From Sagittula sp. P11 (GTDB lineage: Bacteria; Pseudomonadota; Alphaproteobacteria; Rhodobacterales; Rhodobacteraceae): a stretch of 64,000 bases of DNA. The DNA lies in NCBI RefSeq assembly GCF_002814095.1, contig NZ_CP021913.1, positions 3,850,501-3,914,500 of the forward strand, read 5' to 3'. Below the pieces are notes generated by a model that worked only from the letters and a program-made list of their open reading frames with translations, was not told the DNA's origin and ran no database searches. Both the position numbers and the translations under genes were made by a program. Shown piece after piece: positions 18,372 to 28,016 of this stretch (position 1 is its first letter; every line of letters begins with the position of its first letter).

Positions 18372-18689
18372 ATTTTGCGCGCCGAAATCCCGACAAAAAC
18401 AGGCCCTGCGCACACCCCATGGGAAGGCCCGGTTAACCGGGCGCGCGGCAGGGCCAGGACAGATTGAAATCCGGTGAAGACCCGCCCCCGGGCAACCGTT
18501 CGTTCACCGAGGTTGACGCGCTGTAAGGGGTGAACCGGCCGTTTCGACCCCCTGAACCGGCCGGTTGTTAACCCTTTACGCCGCAGCGCAGCGGGAAACC
18601 CTTGCCAGCCGGTAAACGGCGCTTTTGCCGCAGCCGGACGGCGCGCCGGAGTGAAACTCCGGCCTACGGACCGTCGCGCCCCGTGGCTG
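18372..18689. other. Gene-free, repeat-rich half of the convergent intergenic region
   Basis: No gene is seen. It holds a 16-bp perfect palindrome GCCCGGTTAACCGGGC (18427-18442) and an 11-bp direct repeat TGAACCGGCCG at 18531 and 18553 (22-bp period). A 12-bp palindrome AACCGGCCGGTT (18555-18566) overlaps the second copy. A stem GCCGGAGT-GAA-ACTCCGGC (18645-18663) lies just past the CorC-family stop codon and may serve as its terminator, although no T tract follows. Confidence 0.5.
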
Positions 18690-19997
18690 TCAGAGCGGCA
18701 TGATCTTCAGCTTGGTGATGCGGTTGTTCTCCCGCGCGAGGACCTCGAACCGGAAACCGTGGAAGCTGAACACCTGGCCGACGGTCGGGATCACCTGCGA
18801 CTCGTAGATCACCAGACCGGCAACGGTGTTGGCCTCGTCGTCGGGCAGGGTGAAGTCGGTGGCGCGGTTGAAGTCGCGGATCGTCATGTTGCCGTCGACG
18901 AGGAATTGGCCGTCGTCGGTGCGCAGGATCTGGTGGTCGGCCTGCGGGTCGTGTTCGTCCGCGATCTCGCCCACGATCTCCTCGAGGATGTCCTCGAGCG
19001 TGATCAGACCCTGAAGCGAGCCGTATTCGTCCACCACCAGCGCGAAGTGGGTCCGGCGGCGCAGGAACTGGCGCATCTGTTCGTCGAGAGCGGTGGTGTC
19101 CGGCACGAAGTAGGGCTTCATCATCACATCGGTGATCTTGAAGCCTGCCAGCGCCTCGGCGATGTCCTTCTCGCCGGTGGTCAGCTTGTACATGGCGCGC
19201 AGCAGGTCCTTGGCGTGGATCATGCCGATGATGTTTTCCGGGTCGCCGCGGAAGACGGGCAGGCGGGTGTGGCTCGATTCGAGGCACTGCTGCAGGATGT
19301 CCTGCGGCGGCGTGTCGGCGTCGATCATCTCGATGTTGGACCGGTGGAGCATGATCTCCTCCACGGTGCGGTCGCCGAGGTCGAGCGCGCCGAGGATGCG
19401 GTCGCGGTCCTCCTTCTGCACCACGCCTTCGGAGTGGCCGAGGTGCAGGGCGCCGGCGATCTCCTCGCGGACGGCGAGGATCTGGCTGTCGGGATCGGTG
19501 CGCACGCCGAAGATGCGCAGCACGCCGCGGACCAGCAGGCGCACGGCGGCCACCACGGGCGAGAACAGCCGGATGACCACCGCGATGGGCGCGGCCACCC
19601 GGGCGGCGGCGGTTTCGGGGTTGGTGATGGCGTAGGTCTTGGGCAGCACCTCGGCGAAGATCAGCACGAGCAGCGTCATGAAGAGCGTGGCCCAGGCGAC
19701 GCCGCTGTCGCCGAAGAGGTTGGTGAAGAGCGCGGTCGCCAGCGAGGTGGCGAGGATGTTCACGAGGTTGTTGCCCAGGAGGACGGAGCCGATCAGCCGT
19801 TCGTTGTCCTCGGTGATCCGCAGCGCGCGTTCGGCGCCCGAAGATCCCCTGTCGGATGCGGCGCGCAGTTTCCCGCGCGAGGCGGCGGTCAGCGCGGTTT
19901 CCGATCCGGAAAAGAAGGCGGACAGCATGATGAGGCCGAGGATCGCGCCGGAGGTGATCCAGAAGGCGGCGTCGAGGGTTCCGGTCTGCGGGTCCAT
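18690..19997 (-). CDS. CNNM/CorC-HlyC family transporter (DUF21-CBS-CorC)
   Basis: The 435-residue protein has an N-terminal DUF21 membrane domain with about four helices (residues 10-165, including FFSGSETALTAASR), a CBS pair (about 210-340) and a C-terminal CorC_HlyC domain with DFNRATDF and GQVFSFHGFRFEV stretches. Relatives are linked to Mg2+/Co2+ efflux or Na+/Mg2+ exchange, with the CBS pair sensing ATP-Mg. The old 'hemolysin' label has little support. The ATG is the first plausible one and is divergent from the next gene across 93 bases. Confidence 0.88.
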   Translation of the reverse strand: MDPQTGTLDAAFWITSGAILGLIMLSAFFSGSETALTAASRGKLRAASDRGSSGAERALRITEDNERLIGSVLLGNNLVNILATSLATALFTNLFGDSGVAWATLFMTLLVLIFAEVLPKTYAITNPETAAARVAAPIAVVIRLFSPVVAAVRLLVRGVLRIFGVRTDPDSQILAVREEIAGALHLGHSEGVVQKEDRDRILGALDLGDRTVEEIMLHRSNIEMIDADTPPQDILQQCLESSHTRLPVFRGDPENIIGMIHAKDLLRAMYKLTTGEKDIAEALAGFKITDVMMKPYFVPDTTALDEQMRQFLRRRTHFALVVDEYGSLQGLITLEDILEEIVGEIADEHDPQADHQILRTDDGQFLVDGNMTIRDFNRATDFTLPDDEANTVAGLVIYESQVIPTVGQVFSFHGFRFEVLARENNRITKLKIMPL

Positions 19998-20090
19998 GGG
20001 GGGTGTTCTCCTTGCTCTGGCCGGTTATGGGTGTGCTGGCGCGGCGGTTCAAGGGGCGCTGGCGGCGCGGGGCCGGAGAAGGAGCAAGAC

Positions 20091-20723
20091 GTGACACGGT
20101 TTCTGTTCGATGGCGAGGCCGGGGCGCCGGTGACGGTGCTTCTGGCGCATGGCGCGGTGGCGGCGATGGACACGCCGTTCATGGAGGGACTGGCGGCGGC
20201 GCTGGCGGGCTGCGGCCTGCGCGTGGCGCGGTTCGAGTTCGCCTACATGGCGGCGCGGCGCACCGGCGGGCCGAAGCGGCCGCCGCGGAAGGTCGAGGTG
20301 CTGAGCGCGGAATACGCGGCGGCGCTGGCGGACCTGCCGGGTGCGGGCCGGGTGGTCATCGGCGGCAAGTCGATGGGCGGGCGCGTCGCCTCGCTGATCG
20401 CCGACGAGGCGTTTGCGGCGGGGCGGATCGCGGGGCTGGCCTGTTTCGGCTACCCGTTCCACCCGCAGGGCAAGCCGGAGAAGCTGCGCACCGAACATCT
20501 GGCAGGGCTCAGGACGCCCGCGCTGATCTGCCAGGGCACCCGCGACCCCTTCGGCACGCAAGAAGAGGTGGCGGGCTATGCGCTGTCGGAGCGGATGGCG
20601 CTGCACTGGCTGGAGGACGGCGACCACGATTTCGTGCCGCGCAAGCGGGTCACCGGCCTGACGCAGGCGGATCACCTGAGTGCCGCGGCGCGGGCCTGTG
20701 CCGGGTGGGCCCGGGGGCTATAG
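20091..20723 (+). CDS. Tex30/KANL3-like alpha/beta hydrolase
   Basis: The protein has 210 residues from a GTG start preceded by AAGGAG at 6 bases. The nucleophile Ser sits in GGKSMGGR, an Asp in QGTRDPFG and the His in DGDHDF, a full catalytic triad. The pattern LAHGA near the N-terminus supplies the oxyanion hole. Members of this dienelactone-hydrolase-like family are cytosolic and of unknown substrate. It is convergent with xerD, with 22 bases between the stops. Confidence 0.8.
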   Translation: MTRFLFDGEAGAPVTVLLAHGAVAAMDTPFMEGLAAALAGCGLRVARFEFAYMAARRTGGPKRPPRKVEVLSAEYAAALADLPGAGRVVIGGKSMGGRVASLIADEAFAAGRIAGLACFGYPFHPQGKPEKLRTEHLAGLRTPALICQGTRDPFGTQEEVAGYALSERMALHWLEDGDHDFVPRKRVTGLTQADHLSAAARACAGWARGL

Positions 20724-20745
20724 CGGCGTGCCTTGCCGGGGGCGG

Positions 20746-21681
20746 TCAGTCCTTCGCCATCGGATGGTGGTCCATCACGAGGTCGCGGAGGCGTTCCTCG
20801 AGGACATGGGTGTAGATCTCGGTCGTGGCGACGTCGGCGTGGCCCAGCAGGGTCTGGATCGCCCGCAGGTCCGCGCCGTTGGCCAGCAGGTGCGTGGCAA
20901 AGGCGTGGCGGAGCGTGTGGGGCGTCACCTCCGACGGGGGGACGCCCGCTTCGAGCGCGAATTCCTTGATCAGCATGTAGAAGGCGTGGCGCGTCAGGTG
21001 CCCGGCCTTGCCGTGCGAGGGGAAGAGGAAGGGCGAGGGGACGGCGCCGGTGGCGATGTGCGCCTCCGACGCGGCGGCGTCGCGGGCGGAGAGCCACGTG
21101 GCCAGCGCCTCACGCGCAGGGGGGGACAGGGGCACCATGCGTTCCTTGCCGCCCTTGCCGCGGATCAGCAGCATCCTCGGGTCGCCGCGCGCGGCGGAGA
21201 CGGGGAGAGAGACCAGTTCGGTGACGCGCATGCCGGTGGCGTAGAGCACCTGCATCAGGCAGGCGTTGCGGGCGCGGTCGGCTTCGGTCCGGCCGTGGAT
21301 GGCGGCGGCGTCGAGCAGCCGGTCCACCTGTTCGACGGAGAGCGTCTTGGGCAGGCGCTTCTCGCGGCCGGGGCCGGCGATCTGGACGGCGGGGTTGTCC
21401 TCGCGCAGGCCCTCCTCGAAGGCGAAGCGGTAGATCTGCTTGATCGCCGACAGGCGGCGGGCGCGGGTGGCGCGCGAAAGGCCCAGCGTGTCGCAGTCGA
21501 CGAGGTAGGATTCGACGTCCTTCTTCTGCGCGGTGGCGAAGTCGAGCGCGTGGTCGGTGAGCCAGTCGGCGACATGGGTGAGGTCGCGCTGGTAGGCGGC
21601 GAGCGTGTTGGCGGCGGCGCCGCGCTCTGCCGCCATGGCTTCGAGGAAGAGCGGCAGCCAGCGGGACGGGGCGAGCGTCAT
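20746..21681 (-). CDS. xerD: Site-specific tyrosine recombinase XerD
   Basis: The 311-residue protein has an N-terminal SAM-like core-binding domain (about 1-90) and a C-terminal catalytic domain. The Arg is in YATGMRVTEL, the Lys in RGKGGKER, the His-Arg pair in TPHTLRHAFATHLL, and the final His and Tyr in GHADVATTEIYTHV. It resolves chromosome dimers at dif with XerC and FtsK. Its start overlaps the stop of the upstream unknown gene by four bases (ATGA), so the two are coupled. Confidence 0.93.
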   Translation of the reverse strand: MTLAPSRWLPLFLEAMAAERGAAANTLAAYQRDLTHVADWLTDHALDFATAQKKDVESYLVDCDTLGLSRATRARRLSAIKQIYRFAFEEGLREDNPAVQIAGPGREKRLPKTLSVEQVDRLLDAAAIHGRTEADRARNACLMQVLYATGMRVTELVSLPVSAARGDPRMLLIRGKGGKERMVPLSPPAREALATWLSARDAAASEAHIATGAVPSPFLFPSHGKAGHLTRHAFYMLIKEFALEAGVPPSEVTPHTLRHAFATHLLANGADLRAIQTLLGHADVATTEIYTHVLEERLRDLVMDHHPMAKD

Positions 21682-23183
21682 TGCAGGGCACGCTCCGCGT
21701 CGAGGATCATCAGTTCGAGGGCGGCCCGGCGGGCGGTGTCCTCGAGCCCGAGCGCGCGGAAGGTGGCGATGGCGTCGGTCAGGTCCTGGCCGTTGCCCTC
21801 CGCGCCGGAGGCGAAGAGCGCCATGGCCCGCAGGATGACCTCTCCGAGGCGGCCGCTGTCGAGCTGGGTGGCCAGCACCTGCGGCATGGTCGCGCCCTCG
21901 GTGAAGCCGGCGGCCACGGCTTCGGCATGGGGCAGGGGCGGGAGTTCGTCCGGGGCGATGCCGCGGGCGATGTCGGTGAGGAAGCGCGCCTCGCGCCCGT
22001 CGTCGTCTTCGAGGGTGAGGGACAGGTCCTCGTACCCGGCGGTCAGGAAGCGGGCGCGGCGGGCCATCTGCTGCGCGCGCCCGTTCACGTCCACCTCGGC
22101 GATGTCCTCGGCGTAGAGGTCGGCGAAGGGGGAAAGCATCCGCGCATGGGCCATCTGCGGCCAGACCTGCACCAGCGCGCGGGCCACGCCCTCGGGGACG
22201 CCGCGTTCCAGCGCCGCCTCGAAATCCTGAAGCGCCTTCACCCGGTCCCAGATCCCGCCGGAGGCGGCGGGCCGCCGCAGCGTGTAGATCCCCAGAAGCC
22301 GGTTCGGCGGCAGGCTGCCGGCGCGGGCCAGCCGTTCTGCGGCCTCGATCTGGGTGCGCCAGCCGTTGTCGCCCGACAGGTCGAGCACAGCGAAGGGCAG
22401 GGGCAGCGGCGCCGTGGGCAGCGGTTCGCCCAGAGCCTCGAACAGGCGGAATTCCAGCGGCGAGGGTCGGACCGGCGGCAGGAGCGCGCGGCCGTCGCCC
22501 GCCTCCGGATCAAGGAAGCGGGTCAGCAGTTCGGCCCGCCGTCCGCTGATGTCGCCCAGCGTGCGGGCGCTTTGCAGGATCAGCGCGGCGCGTTCCCAGT
22601 CGCCCTTGCGCGCGGTGCAGAACACCCGGAGCGACAGGTCCGACGAGAGCCTCGGCTGCACTTCGAGCTTGTCGCAGACGGGTTCCGACTGTCCCAGCAG
22701 CAGCGAGAGGTCGACCCAATGGGCAAAGAGCCGCGGGTCGTCGACGCCGGTGATGTCGAGAAGGGCCAGCGCCTCTTCGACCGCGCCCTGAGAGGTCAGC
22801 CAGTTGAGCCGTCCGTCGAGGAAGGCCAGCCGCGCGTCGCCCGCGGGCGGTTCCGCCTCGGTGAGGATCAGCGTGCGCATCAGCCGCTGCATGGCGGGGA
22901 CGGGCAGTTCCACCGCGGCGATCAGCACGGCGAGGTTCGCCGGGTCCGACGCCTTCCACAGGGTCACCGGCAGCCCGGTCGTGGCGGGCGACAAAAGGCC
23001 CGCGGCGCTCGGGTCCGCCTCTGACAGGGGCGACGTTTCCACCGAGGGCGGCAGTGCGCCCTGTGCCACGGGTTCGGTCTGGGCCACGGCGCCCGCTGCC
23101 AGGGCAATTCCCATGGCAAGCACGGCGGTCCCGCCGAGGGCCGCCCGCCGAATCCTGTTCGGGTTCATCGGCCCTCTGCCCAT
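21678..23183 (-). CDS. Exported protein of unknown function, helical-repeat-like
   Basis: The 501-residue protein starts with a signal peptide (about residues 6-35: MNPNRIRRAALGGTAVLAM and a hydrophobic core, then AGAVAQ). The mature part is rich in Ala and Leu with repeated helix pairs such as LALLDITGVDDPRLFAHWVDLSLLL, suggesting a TPR- or alpha-solenoid-like fold. I recognise no family. It sits between a 49-residue membrane gene and xerD and overlaps xerD. A periplasmic scaffolding role would fit the fold but is only a guess. An alternative start lies five codons downstream. Confidence 0.7.
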   Translation of the reverse strand: MGRGPMNPNRIRRAALGGTAVLAMGIALAAGAVAQTEPVAQGALPPSVETSPLSEADPSAAGLLSPATTGLPVTLWKASDPANLAVLIAAVELPVPAMQRLMRTLILTEAEPPAGDARLAFLDGRLNWLTSQGAVEEALALLDITGVDDPRLFAHWVDLSLLLGQSEPVCDKLEVQPRLSSDLSLRVFCTARKGDWERAALILQSARTLGDISGRRAELLTRFLDPEAGDGRALLPPVRPSPLEFRLFEALGEPLPTAPLPLPFAVLDLSGDNGWRTQIEAAERLARAGSLPPNRLLGIYTLRRPAASGGIWDRVKALQDFEAALERGVPEGVARALVQVWPQMAHARMLSPFADLYAEDIAEVDVNGRAQQMARRARFLTAGYEDLSLTLEDDDGREARFLTDIARGIAPDELPPLPHAEAVAAGFTEGATMPQVLATQLDSGRLGEVILRAMALFASGAEGNGQDLTDAIATFRALGLEDTARRAALELMILDAERALQ

Positions 23184-23184
23184 G

Positions 23185-23334
23185 TCATTCCTCTTCCAGT
23201 TCGACCGGCACCCGGATTTCCGCCTGTGGCGGGCTGAAGTCCGCACCGAAATACGGCCCGACATAGGCGTACGCCGTCAAAGCGATCACCCCCAGTACGA
23301 GCAGATAGAAAAGCCACTTTATCAGTCGGCCCAT
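23185..23334 (-). CDS. Small single-pass membrane protein
   Basis: This 49-residue protein has one membrane helix (about 4-24) and an acidic C-terminal tail ending in ELEEE. Its stop is 1 base from the start of the exported protein downstream, so they are surely co-transcribed. It is divergent from aroK. No known family; the tail is predicted to be outside the membrane and acidic. Confidence 0.65.
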   Translation of the reverse strand: MGRLIKWLFYLLVLGVIALTAYAYVGPYFGADFSPPQAEIRVPVELEEE

Positions 23335-23428
23335 ATGGGCACCCCCTGCCTCACCTTTTTTCGCGTTTATACCTAGCCTTTTTGTCCCGTTCACGTCATT
23401 CACGCAACAGGCAAGACATGGGCAAGGA

Positions 23429-24001
23429 ATGGCCGAAGGCACCTTTCACAAGGGTTTGATCCTGCACAAGACCGTTGTTTTCGTCGGCATGATGGGCGCC
23501 GGCAAGACCGCTGTGGGACGGACCCTCGCGGCGCGGCTTGGCGTGAAATTCCGCGACTCGGACCACGAGATCGAGGTCGCGGCGCAGATGAACATAGCAG
23601 AGATCTTTGCCCGCGACGGCGAGGATTTCTTTCGTCGCAAGGAAAGCCAGATCATCGGGCGGCTTCTGGACGGTGCGCCCGGCGTGCTGTCGACCGGCGG
23701 CGGCGCCTTCATGTCGGAGGCCAATCGCAAGATGATCTCGGCGCGGGGCGTGTCCGTCTGGCTGAACGCCGACCTGGAGCTGTTGTGGGACCGGGTGCGT
23801 CAGAAGGACACCCGGCCGCTTCTGAAGACCGAAGATCCCAAGGGCACGCTGCGCGGGCTGTATGACCGGCGGGTGCCGATCTATGCACTGGCCGATCTGG
23901 CCGTGCGCTCGGAGCCCGGTATGTCGCTTGAGAAGATGGCGGCGCGCGTGGCGGATGCCCTGCTGGCAGAGCGCCCGGATGTACTGGAGGAACGCCCATG
24001 A
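23429..24001 (+). CDS. aroK: Shikimate kinase
   Basis: The 190-residue enzyme phosphorylates shikimate at O3 in the aromatic pathway. The Walker A motif GMMGAGKT is at residues 20-27, the shikimate-binding Asp in FRDSDHEIE near 43-49, the GGG motif in STGGGAF, and the lid Arg in RPLL. The stop overlaps the aroB start by four bases, the standard aroKB arrangement. Confidence 0.95.
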   Translation: MAEGTFHKGLILHKTVVFVGMMGAGKTAVGRTLAARLGVKFRDSDHEIEVAAQMNIAEIFARDGEDFFRRKESQIIGRLLDGAPGVLSTGGGAFMSEANRKMISARGVSVWLNADLELLWDRVRQKDTRPLLKTEDPKGTLRGLYDRRVPIYALADLAVRSEPGMSLEKMAARVADALLAERPDVLEERP

Positions 24002-25110
24002 CCGAAACCGTAAGCGTGCCGCTGCCGGGGCGGGCCTATGACGTGCGCATCGGCGAAGGTTTGCTGGCGCGGGCCGGCGCAGAGATCGCGCCGCTGCTGA
24101 AACGGCCGCGCGTGGCCATCGTGACCGACGAAACCGTGGCTGCTGCGCATCTTTCGACGCTGGAAACGGCGCTGTCGGCCGAGGGAATCGCCAGCGTCGC
24201 GCTGACCCTGCCGCCGGGCGAGGCGACGAAGGGCTGGCCGCAGTTCACCCGCACGGTGGAATGGCTGCTGGAACAGAAGGTTGAGCGGCGCGACATCGTG
24301 ATCGCGCTTGGCGGGGGGGTGATCGGCGACCTCGTGGGCTTTGCCGCCGCGGTGCTGCGGCGGGGCGTGCGCTTTGTGCAGATCCCGACCTCGCTTCTGG
24401 CGCAGGTGGACAGTTCGGTGGGCGGCAAGACCGGCATCAACGCGCCGCAGGGCAAGAACCTGATCGGCGCGTTCCACCAGCCGTCGCTGGTGCTGGCGGA
24501 CATCGGTGTGCTGGACACGCTGACCCCGCGCGACTTCCGCGCCGGGATGGGCGAGGTGGTGAAATACGGGCTTCTCGGCGACGCCGCGTTCTTCGGCTGG
24601 CTGGAAGAGAACGCCGCGGCGGTGATCGGGGGCGACCGCGCGGCGCGGCAGCACGCGGTCAAACGCTCGGTCGAGATGAAGGCGGAGATCGTGCTGCGCG
24701 ACGAGACGGAGCAGGGCGACCGCGCGCTGCTGAACCTCGGGCACACCTTCTGCCATGCGTTCGAATCGGCGACGGGCTATTCCGACCGGCTGCTGCACGG
24801 CGAGGGCGTGGCGATCGGCTGCGCGCTGGCCTTCGAGCTGTCCGCCCGGCTTGGCCTTTGCGCGCAGGAGGACCCGAGCCGGGCCCGCGCGCTGCTGGCG
24901 GAGGCGGGCATGAAGCGCGACCTGCGCGACATTCCCGGCGACCTGCCGGATGCAGAGGCGCTGCTGGACCTCATGGGCCAGGACAAGAAGGTGGTGGACG
25001 GGCGTTTGAACTTTATCCTCGCGCGCGGCATAGGCGCGGCCTTCGTCACCTCGGACGTGCCGCGCGACGCGGTGGCGGGGCTTCTGCAGGAGCAGCTTGC
25101 GGCGCGGTGA
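23998..25110 (+). CDS. aroB: 3-Dehydroquinate synthase
   Basis: The 370-residue enzyme converts DAHP to 3-dehydroquinate with NAD+ and a divalent metal. Seen are the NAD-binding GGGVIGDLVGF segment, the QIPTSLLAQVDSSVGGKTGIN active-site block, and metal ligands in the LNLGHTFCHAFE and LLHGEGVAIG stretches. Full length. Coupled to aroK by ATGA, and convergent with the M50 protease gene 10 bases further on. Confidence 0.96.
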   Translation: MTETVSVPLPGRAYDVRIGEGLLARAGAEIAPLLKRPRVAIVTDETVAAAHLSTLETALSAEGIASVALTLPPGEATKGWPQFTRTVEWLLEQKVERRDIVIALGGGVIGDLVGFAAAVLRRGVRFVQIPTSLLAQVDSSVGGKTGINAPQGKNLIGAFHQPSLVLADIGVLDTLTPRDFRAGMGEVVKYGLLGDAAFFGWLEENAAAVIGGDRAARQHAVKRSVEMKAEIVLRDETEQGDRALLNLGHTFCHAFESATGYSDRLLHGEGVAIGCALAFELSARLGLCAQEDPSRARALLAEAGMKRDLRDIPGDLPDAEALLDLMGQDKKVVDGRLNFILARGIGAAFVTSDVPRDAVAGLLQEQLAAR

Positions 25111-25120
25111 GCGTCATGGC

Positions 25121-26185
25121 TCAGCGCGGGCGGCGCAGCACCATCAGTTCGCCGACGTTCTCGGACGTGACGTAGCCCAGAACACGGCCATGCCGGTCGA
25201 CGGCGGCCACGGCAGGGGCGGTCTGCAGGGCGTCCAGGACCTGCACCAGCGGTGCGGCCAGTCCCAGTTGCGGGATCTCGGAGGTCATGACCTCGGCCAC
25301 GGGGCGGTTGGTGCTGCCCTCGGCCATGGCGGTGAAGAGCGCCTGCCGGGTCAGGAAGCCGAGGAGCGTGCCGTTGTCGTCCAGCACCGGGAATTCGTGC
25401 TGGGTGGTGCGGATCAGGGTCTGGCCCGCCATGCCCAGCGTGTCGCCGGGGCGGAGCCGTTCGAACTGGGTGATCATCGCGTCGCGCATGTAGAGGCCGC
25501 GGGCGATGTCGCGGGAAGAGACGTCCTGCGCCTCGCTCTCGGCGGCGAAGATCACGAAGGCGGCGATCAGCAGCAGGATCAGGTTGCCGGAGGTCAGGCC
25601 CCAGACCGCCAGCAGCAGCGCGAAGACCTGTCCTGCGCGGGCGGCGATGCGGGTGGCCCGCACCCGGTCGGTGCCAAGCGCCAGCGCCGCCCGCAGCACG
25701 CGGCCGCCGTCCATGGGGAAGGCGGGGATCATGTTGAAGAGCGCAAGCGCCATGTTCACCGCGGCGATGCGCCCGGCAAGGTTGCCGGTGGCGGTGGGGT
25801 CCGAGAGCGCGTCGACGCTGGTGTTGGCGCCGAGCGCGATCAGCACCGCCCAGATCACCACGTTGACCGCCGGGCCCGCCAGCGCCACGGCGATCTCCTG
25901 CGCGGGACGTTCGGGCATCCGGTCGAGCCGGGCCAGACCGCCGATGGGCAGGAGGGTGATGTCGGGGGTGCGGATGCCGAAGCGGCGCGCCATCAGCGCG
26001 TGGCCGTATTCATGCGCCACCACGCAGGCGAAGAGCAAGACGACGAAGCTCAGGCTGTCGAGCGCCGCCGCCGTGCCGCCGCTGCTGTAGGCCGAAAGCC
26101 CGATCCAGCCCAGGAGCAGGAAGAACGTGGCATGCACCCTGAGTTCGGAGCCGAGCAGTCGGCCGACGGGAAAAGACCAGGACAT
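25121..26185 (-). CDS. Site-2 protease family (M50) metalloprotease with CBS domains
   Basis: The 354-residue protein has about six membrane helices and then a CBS pair (about 225-350). The zinc motif HEYGH is at residues 58-62, and the second motif NMIPAFPMDGGR at 151-162 supplies the third ligand Asp159. This is the SpoIVFB-type architecture, in which CBS domains regulate intramembrane proteolysis. The substrate is not known; candidates would be membrane-bound regulators. The start at MSWSFPVG has GGAG 7 bases upstream. Preceded on the same strand by moaA, about 140 bases away. Confidence 0.88.
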   Translation of the reverse strand: MSWSFPVGRLLGSELRVHATFFLLLGWIGLSAYSSGGTAAALDSLSFVVLLFACVVAHEYGHALMARRFGIRTPDITLLPIGGLARLDRMPERPAQEIAVALAGPAVNVVIWAVLIALGANTSVDALSDPTATGNLAGRIAAVNMALALFNMIPAFPMDGGRVLRAALALGTDRVRATRIAARAGQVFALLLAVWGLTSGNLILLLIAAFVIFAAESEAQDVSSRDIARGLYMRDAMITQFERLRPGDTLGMAGQTLIRTTQHEFPVLDDNGTLLGFLTRQALFTAMAEGSTNRPVAEVMTSEIPQLGLAAPLVQVLDALQTAPAVAAVDRHGRVLGYVTSENVGELMVLRRPR

Positions 26186-26323
26186 GGGCGCTCCGTTGTT
26201 GTGACGGTCCACACATAACCCGTGACGCAGGGGATTGCAGGGGGTTTGCCCGCGACATTCACGCAAGGCTGCCTTGCCCTGCGCGAACAGGGTTGCAGAC
26301 CGGAGACGCACCGAGTGCCGGGA

Positions 26324-27331
26324 TCAGCCGCCGGTGTGGCTCATGTGGCGGGATACGCGACCATCGACGGTCTGGCGGGAATAGTCGAAATCGTGGCCCT
26401 TGGGCTTCAGCCGGATGGCGTCGCGGATCGCGGCCTCTAGCGGCGCGTCGCTCTCGGGATGGTTGCGGAGGGCGGCGCGCAGGTCGGCGTTGTCCTCCTG
26501 ACCCAGGCACATGAACAGCTCGCCCGTGCAGGTCAGGCGCACGCGGTTGCAGCTTTCGCAGAAATTGTGGGAGAGCGGCGTGATGAAGCCGATCTTCTGG
26601 CCGGTTTCCTCCAGCCGCACGTAGCGGGCCGGGCCGCCGGTGCTTTCGGGCAGGTCGGTCAGGGTGTACTGCTCGGCCAGCCGGGCGCGGAGGTCGGTCA
26701 GCTTCCAGTACTGGTCCAGACGGTCCTCGTTGCCGATATCGCCCATGGGCATGACCTCGATCCAGGTCAGGTCCATGTCGCGCTCGGCGCACCATTCGGT
26801 GATCCGGAAGAGCTCGTCCTCGTTGAAGCCCTTGAGCGCCACGGCGTTGATCTTGACCCGGAGGCCCGCGGCCTGCGCGGCGTCGATGCCCTTCAGCACC
26901 TGCGGCAGGCGGCCCCAGCGGGTGATCTCGGCAAACTTGGTCTCGTCCAGCGTGTCGAGCGAGACGTTCACCCGGCGCATCCCGGCATCGTAGAGGTCCT
27001 GCGCGAACCGCCCGAGCTGGGAGCCGTTGGTGGTCAGCGTCAGCTCCTTCAGCGCGCCGGCCTCGAGGTGCCGGGTCATGCCGCGGAAGAAGGTCAGGAT
27101 GTCACGGCGCACCAGCGGTTCGCCCCCGGTGATGCGCAGCTTTTCCACGCCCAGCCGGATGAAGGTCGAACACATGCGGTCCAGTTCCTCCAGCGTCAGC
27201 AGTTCCTTCTTGGGCAGGAAGGTCATATTTTCCGACATGCAGTACACGCAGCGAAAATCGCAGCGGTCGGTGACGGAAACCCGAAGATAGGAAATCGGGC
27301 GCTGGAATGGATCGATCAGAGGTGTCGTCAT
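26324..27331 (-). CDS. moaA: GTP 3',8-cyclase (molybdenum cofactor synthesis)
   Basis: The 335-residue radical-SAM enzyme turns GTP into 3',8-cyclo-GTP. The SAM cluster ligands are Cys24, Cys28 and Cys31 in [10 protein letters not shown]. The second 4Fe-4S cluster uses [12 protein letters not shown] and MC further on. The C-terminus ends in the required Gly-Gly tail (HMSHTGG). The start at MTTPLIDPF was chosen to match the family N-terminus. Divergent from a lipoprotein gene. Confidence 0.95.
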   Translation of the reverse strand: MTTPLIDPFQRPISYLRVSVTDRCDFRCVYCMSENMTFLPKKELLTLEELDRMCSTFIRLGVEKLRITGGEPLVRRDILTFFRGMTRHLEAGALKELTLTTNGSQLGRFAQDLYDAGMRRVNVSLDTLDETKFAEITRWGRLPQVLKGIDAAQAAGLRVKINAVALKGFNEDELFRITEWCAERDMDLTWIEVMPMGDIGNEDRLDQYWKLTDLRARLAEQYTLTDLPESTGGPARYVRLEETGQKIGFITPLSHNFCESCNRVRLTCTGELFMCLGQEDNADLRAALRNHPESDAPLEAAIRDAIRLKPKGHDFDYSRQTVDGRVSRHMSHTGG

Positions 27332-27439
27332 GGTCCTGAACCTAGGCCTCGGCGAGAATATGAGCAAGGGCGCGCGCATGATTGTGTACCAAAGGCCAAG
27401 GCGTGTAAGACAGGATGCGGGCAGAAAAGGACTTTCCCA

Positions 27440-27955
27440 ATGATGAATCGCGTGGCGATGGCAGGCGCACTGGCGCTTGGACTGGCGGGGTGCGGCGACG
27501 GAGCAGGCCTGTTCCAGCCGAAGACCCCGCAGAAATCCGCAACGGCAGAGGCGACCTCGGGCGGGTCGCGGCCGCAGGCACGTGGCGATGCGGCGGTGAC
27601 CGCCGCGCCGAAGCCCCCGGCGAACGCCCGCACCGCGGCGCAGTTCGACACCACCTCGGCCGAGGAAAAGCAGGCGGCGGCGACCAAACCGGCGGACCCG
27701 GGCGGCGAGAAGCTTCTGGGCGATACCGTGGCCTCGTTGGGCGATCCGTCGCGGCCGGGGTTCTGGCTGGAAACGCCGCTGGTCTCGACGGCGCAGAAGG
27801 GCCGGGTGGAATACAAGGGCAAGAGCTCTCAGGTCGACCTGATCCCGATCGACGGGCCGTCCTCGGCGGGCAGCCGGCTGTCGCTTCCGGCGATGCAGCT
27901 GATCGGCGCGCCGCTGACTGATCTGCCGACGATCCAGGTCTACGCCGGGGGCTGA
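27440..27955 (+). CDS. Lipoprotein of unknown function
   Basis: The 171-residue protein has a short type II signal with lipobox LGLAGC (Cys18). The middle is rich in Ala, Pro, Lys and Thr and looks disordered. The last third has a [21 protein letters not shown] segment, a pattern I recall from D-galactarate dehydratase/altronate hydrolase-annotated lipoproteins in Rhodobacteraceae, but I cannot confirm it. AAGGA lies 9 bases before the paired ATG ATG. Divergent from moaA. Confidence 0.7.
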   Translation: MMNRVAMAGALALGLAGCGDGAGLFQPKTPQKSATAEATSGGSRPQARGDAAVTAAPKPPANARTAAQFDTTSAEEKQAAATKPADPGGEKLLGDTVASLGDPSRPGFWLETPLVSTAQKGRVEYKGKSSQVDLIPIDGPSSAGSRLSLPAMQLIGAPLTDLPTIQVYAGG

Positions 27956-28016
27956 TCCGGCCTTTTCCCATGGCTGTGCCCGCCGTGTGACGCGGCGGGC
28001 GGCCAGTTGCGGGCGG

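Noticed and set aside
20746-21681. Tyrosine recombinase as a phage or integron integrase
   Set aside because: Sequence motifs and housekeeping neighbours match XerD; no attachment site or cassette array lies near it.
27978-28000. GCCCGCCG-N7-CGGCGGGC hairpin between the lipoprotein and AlkD genes as a terminator
   Set aside because: The stem is perfect but no T tract follows on either strand, so a terminator call is not supported.
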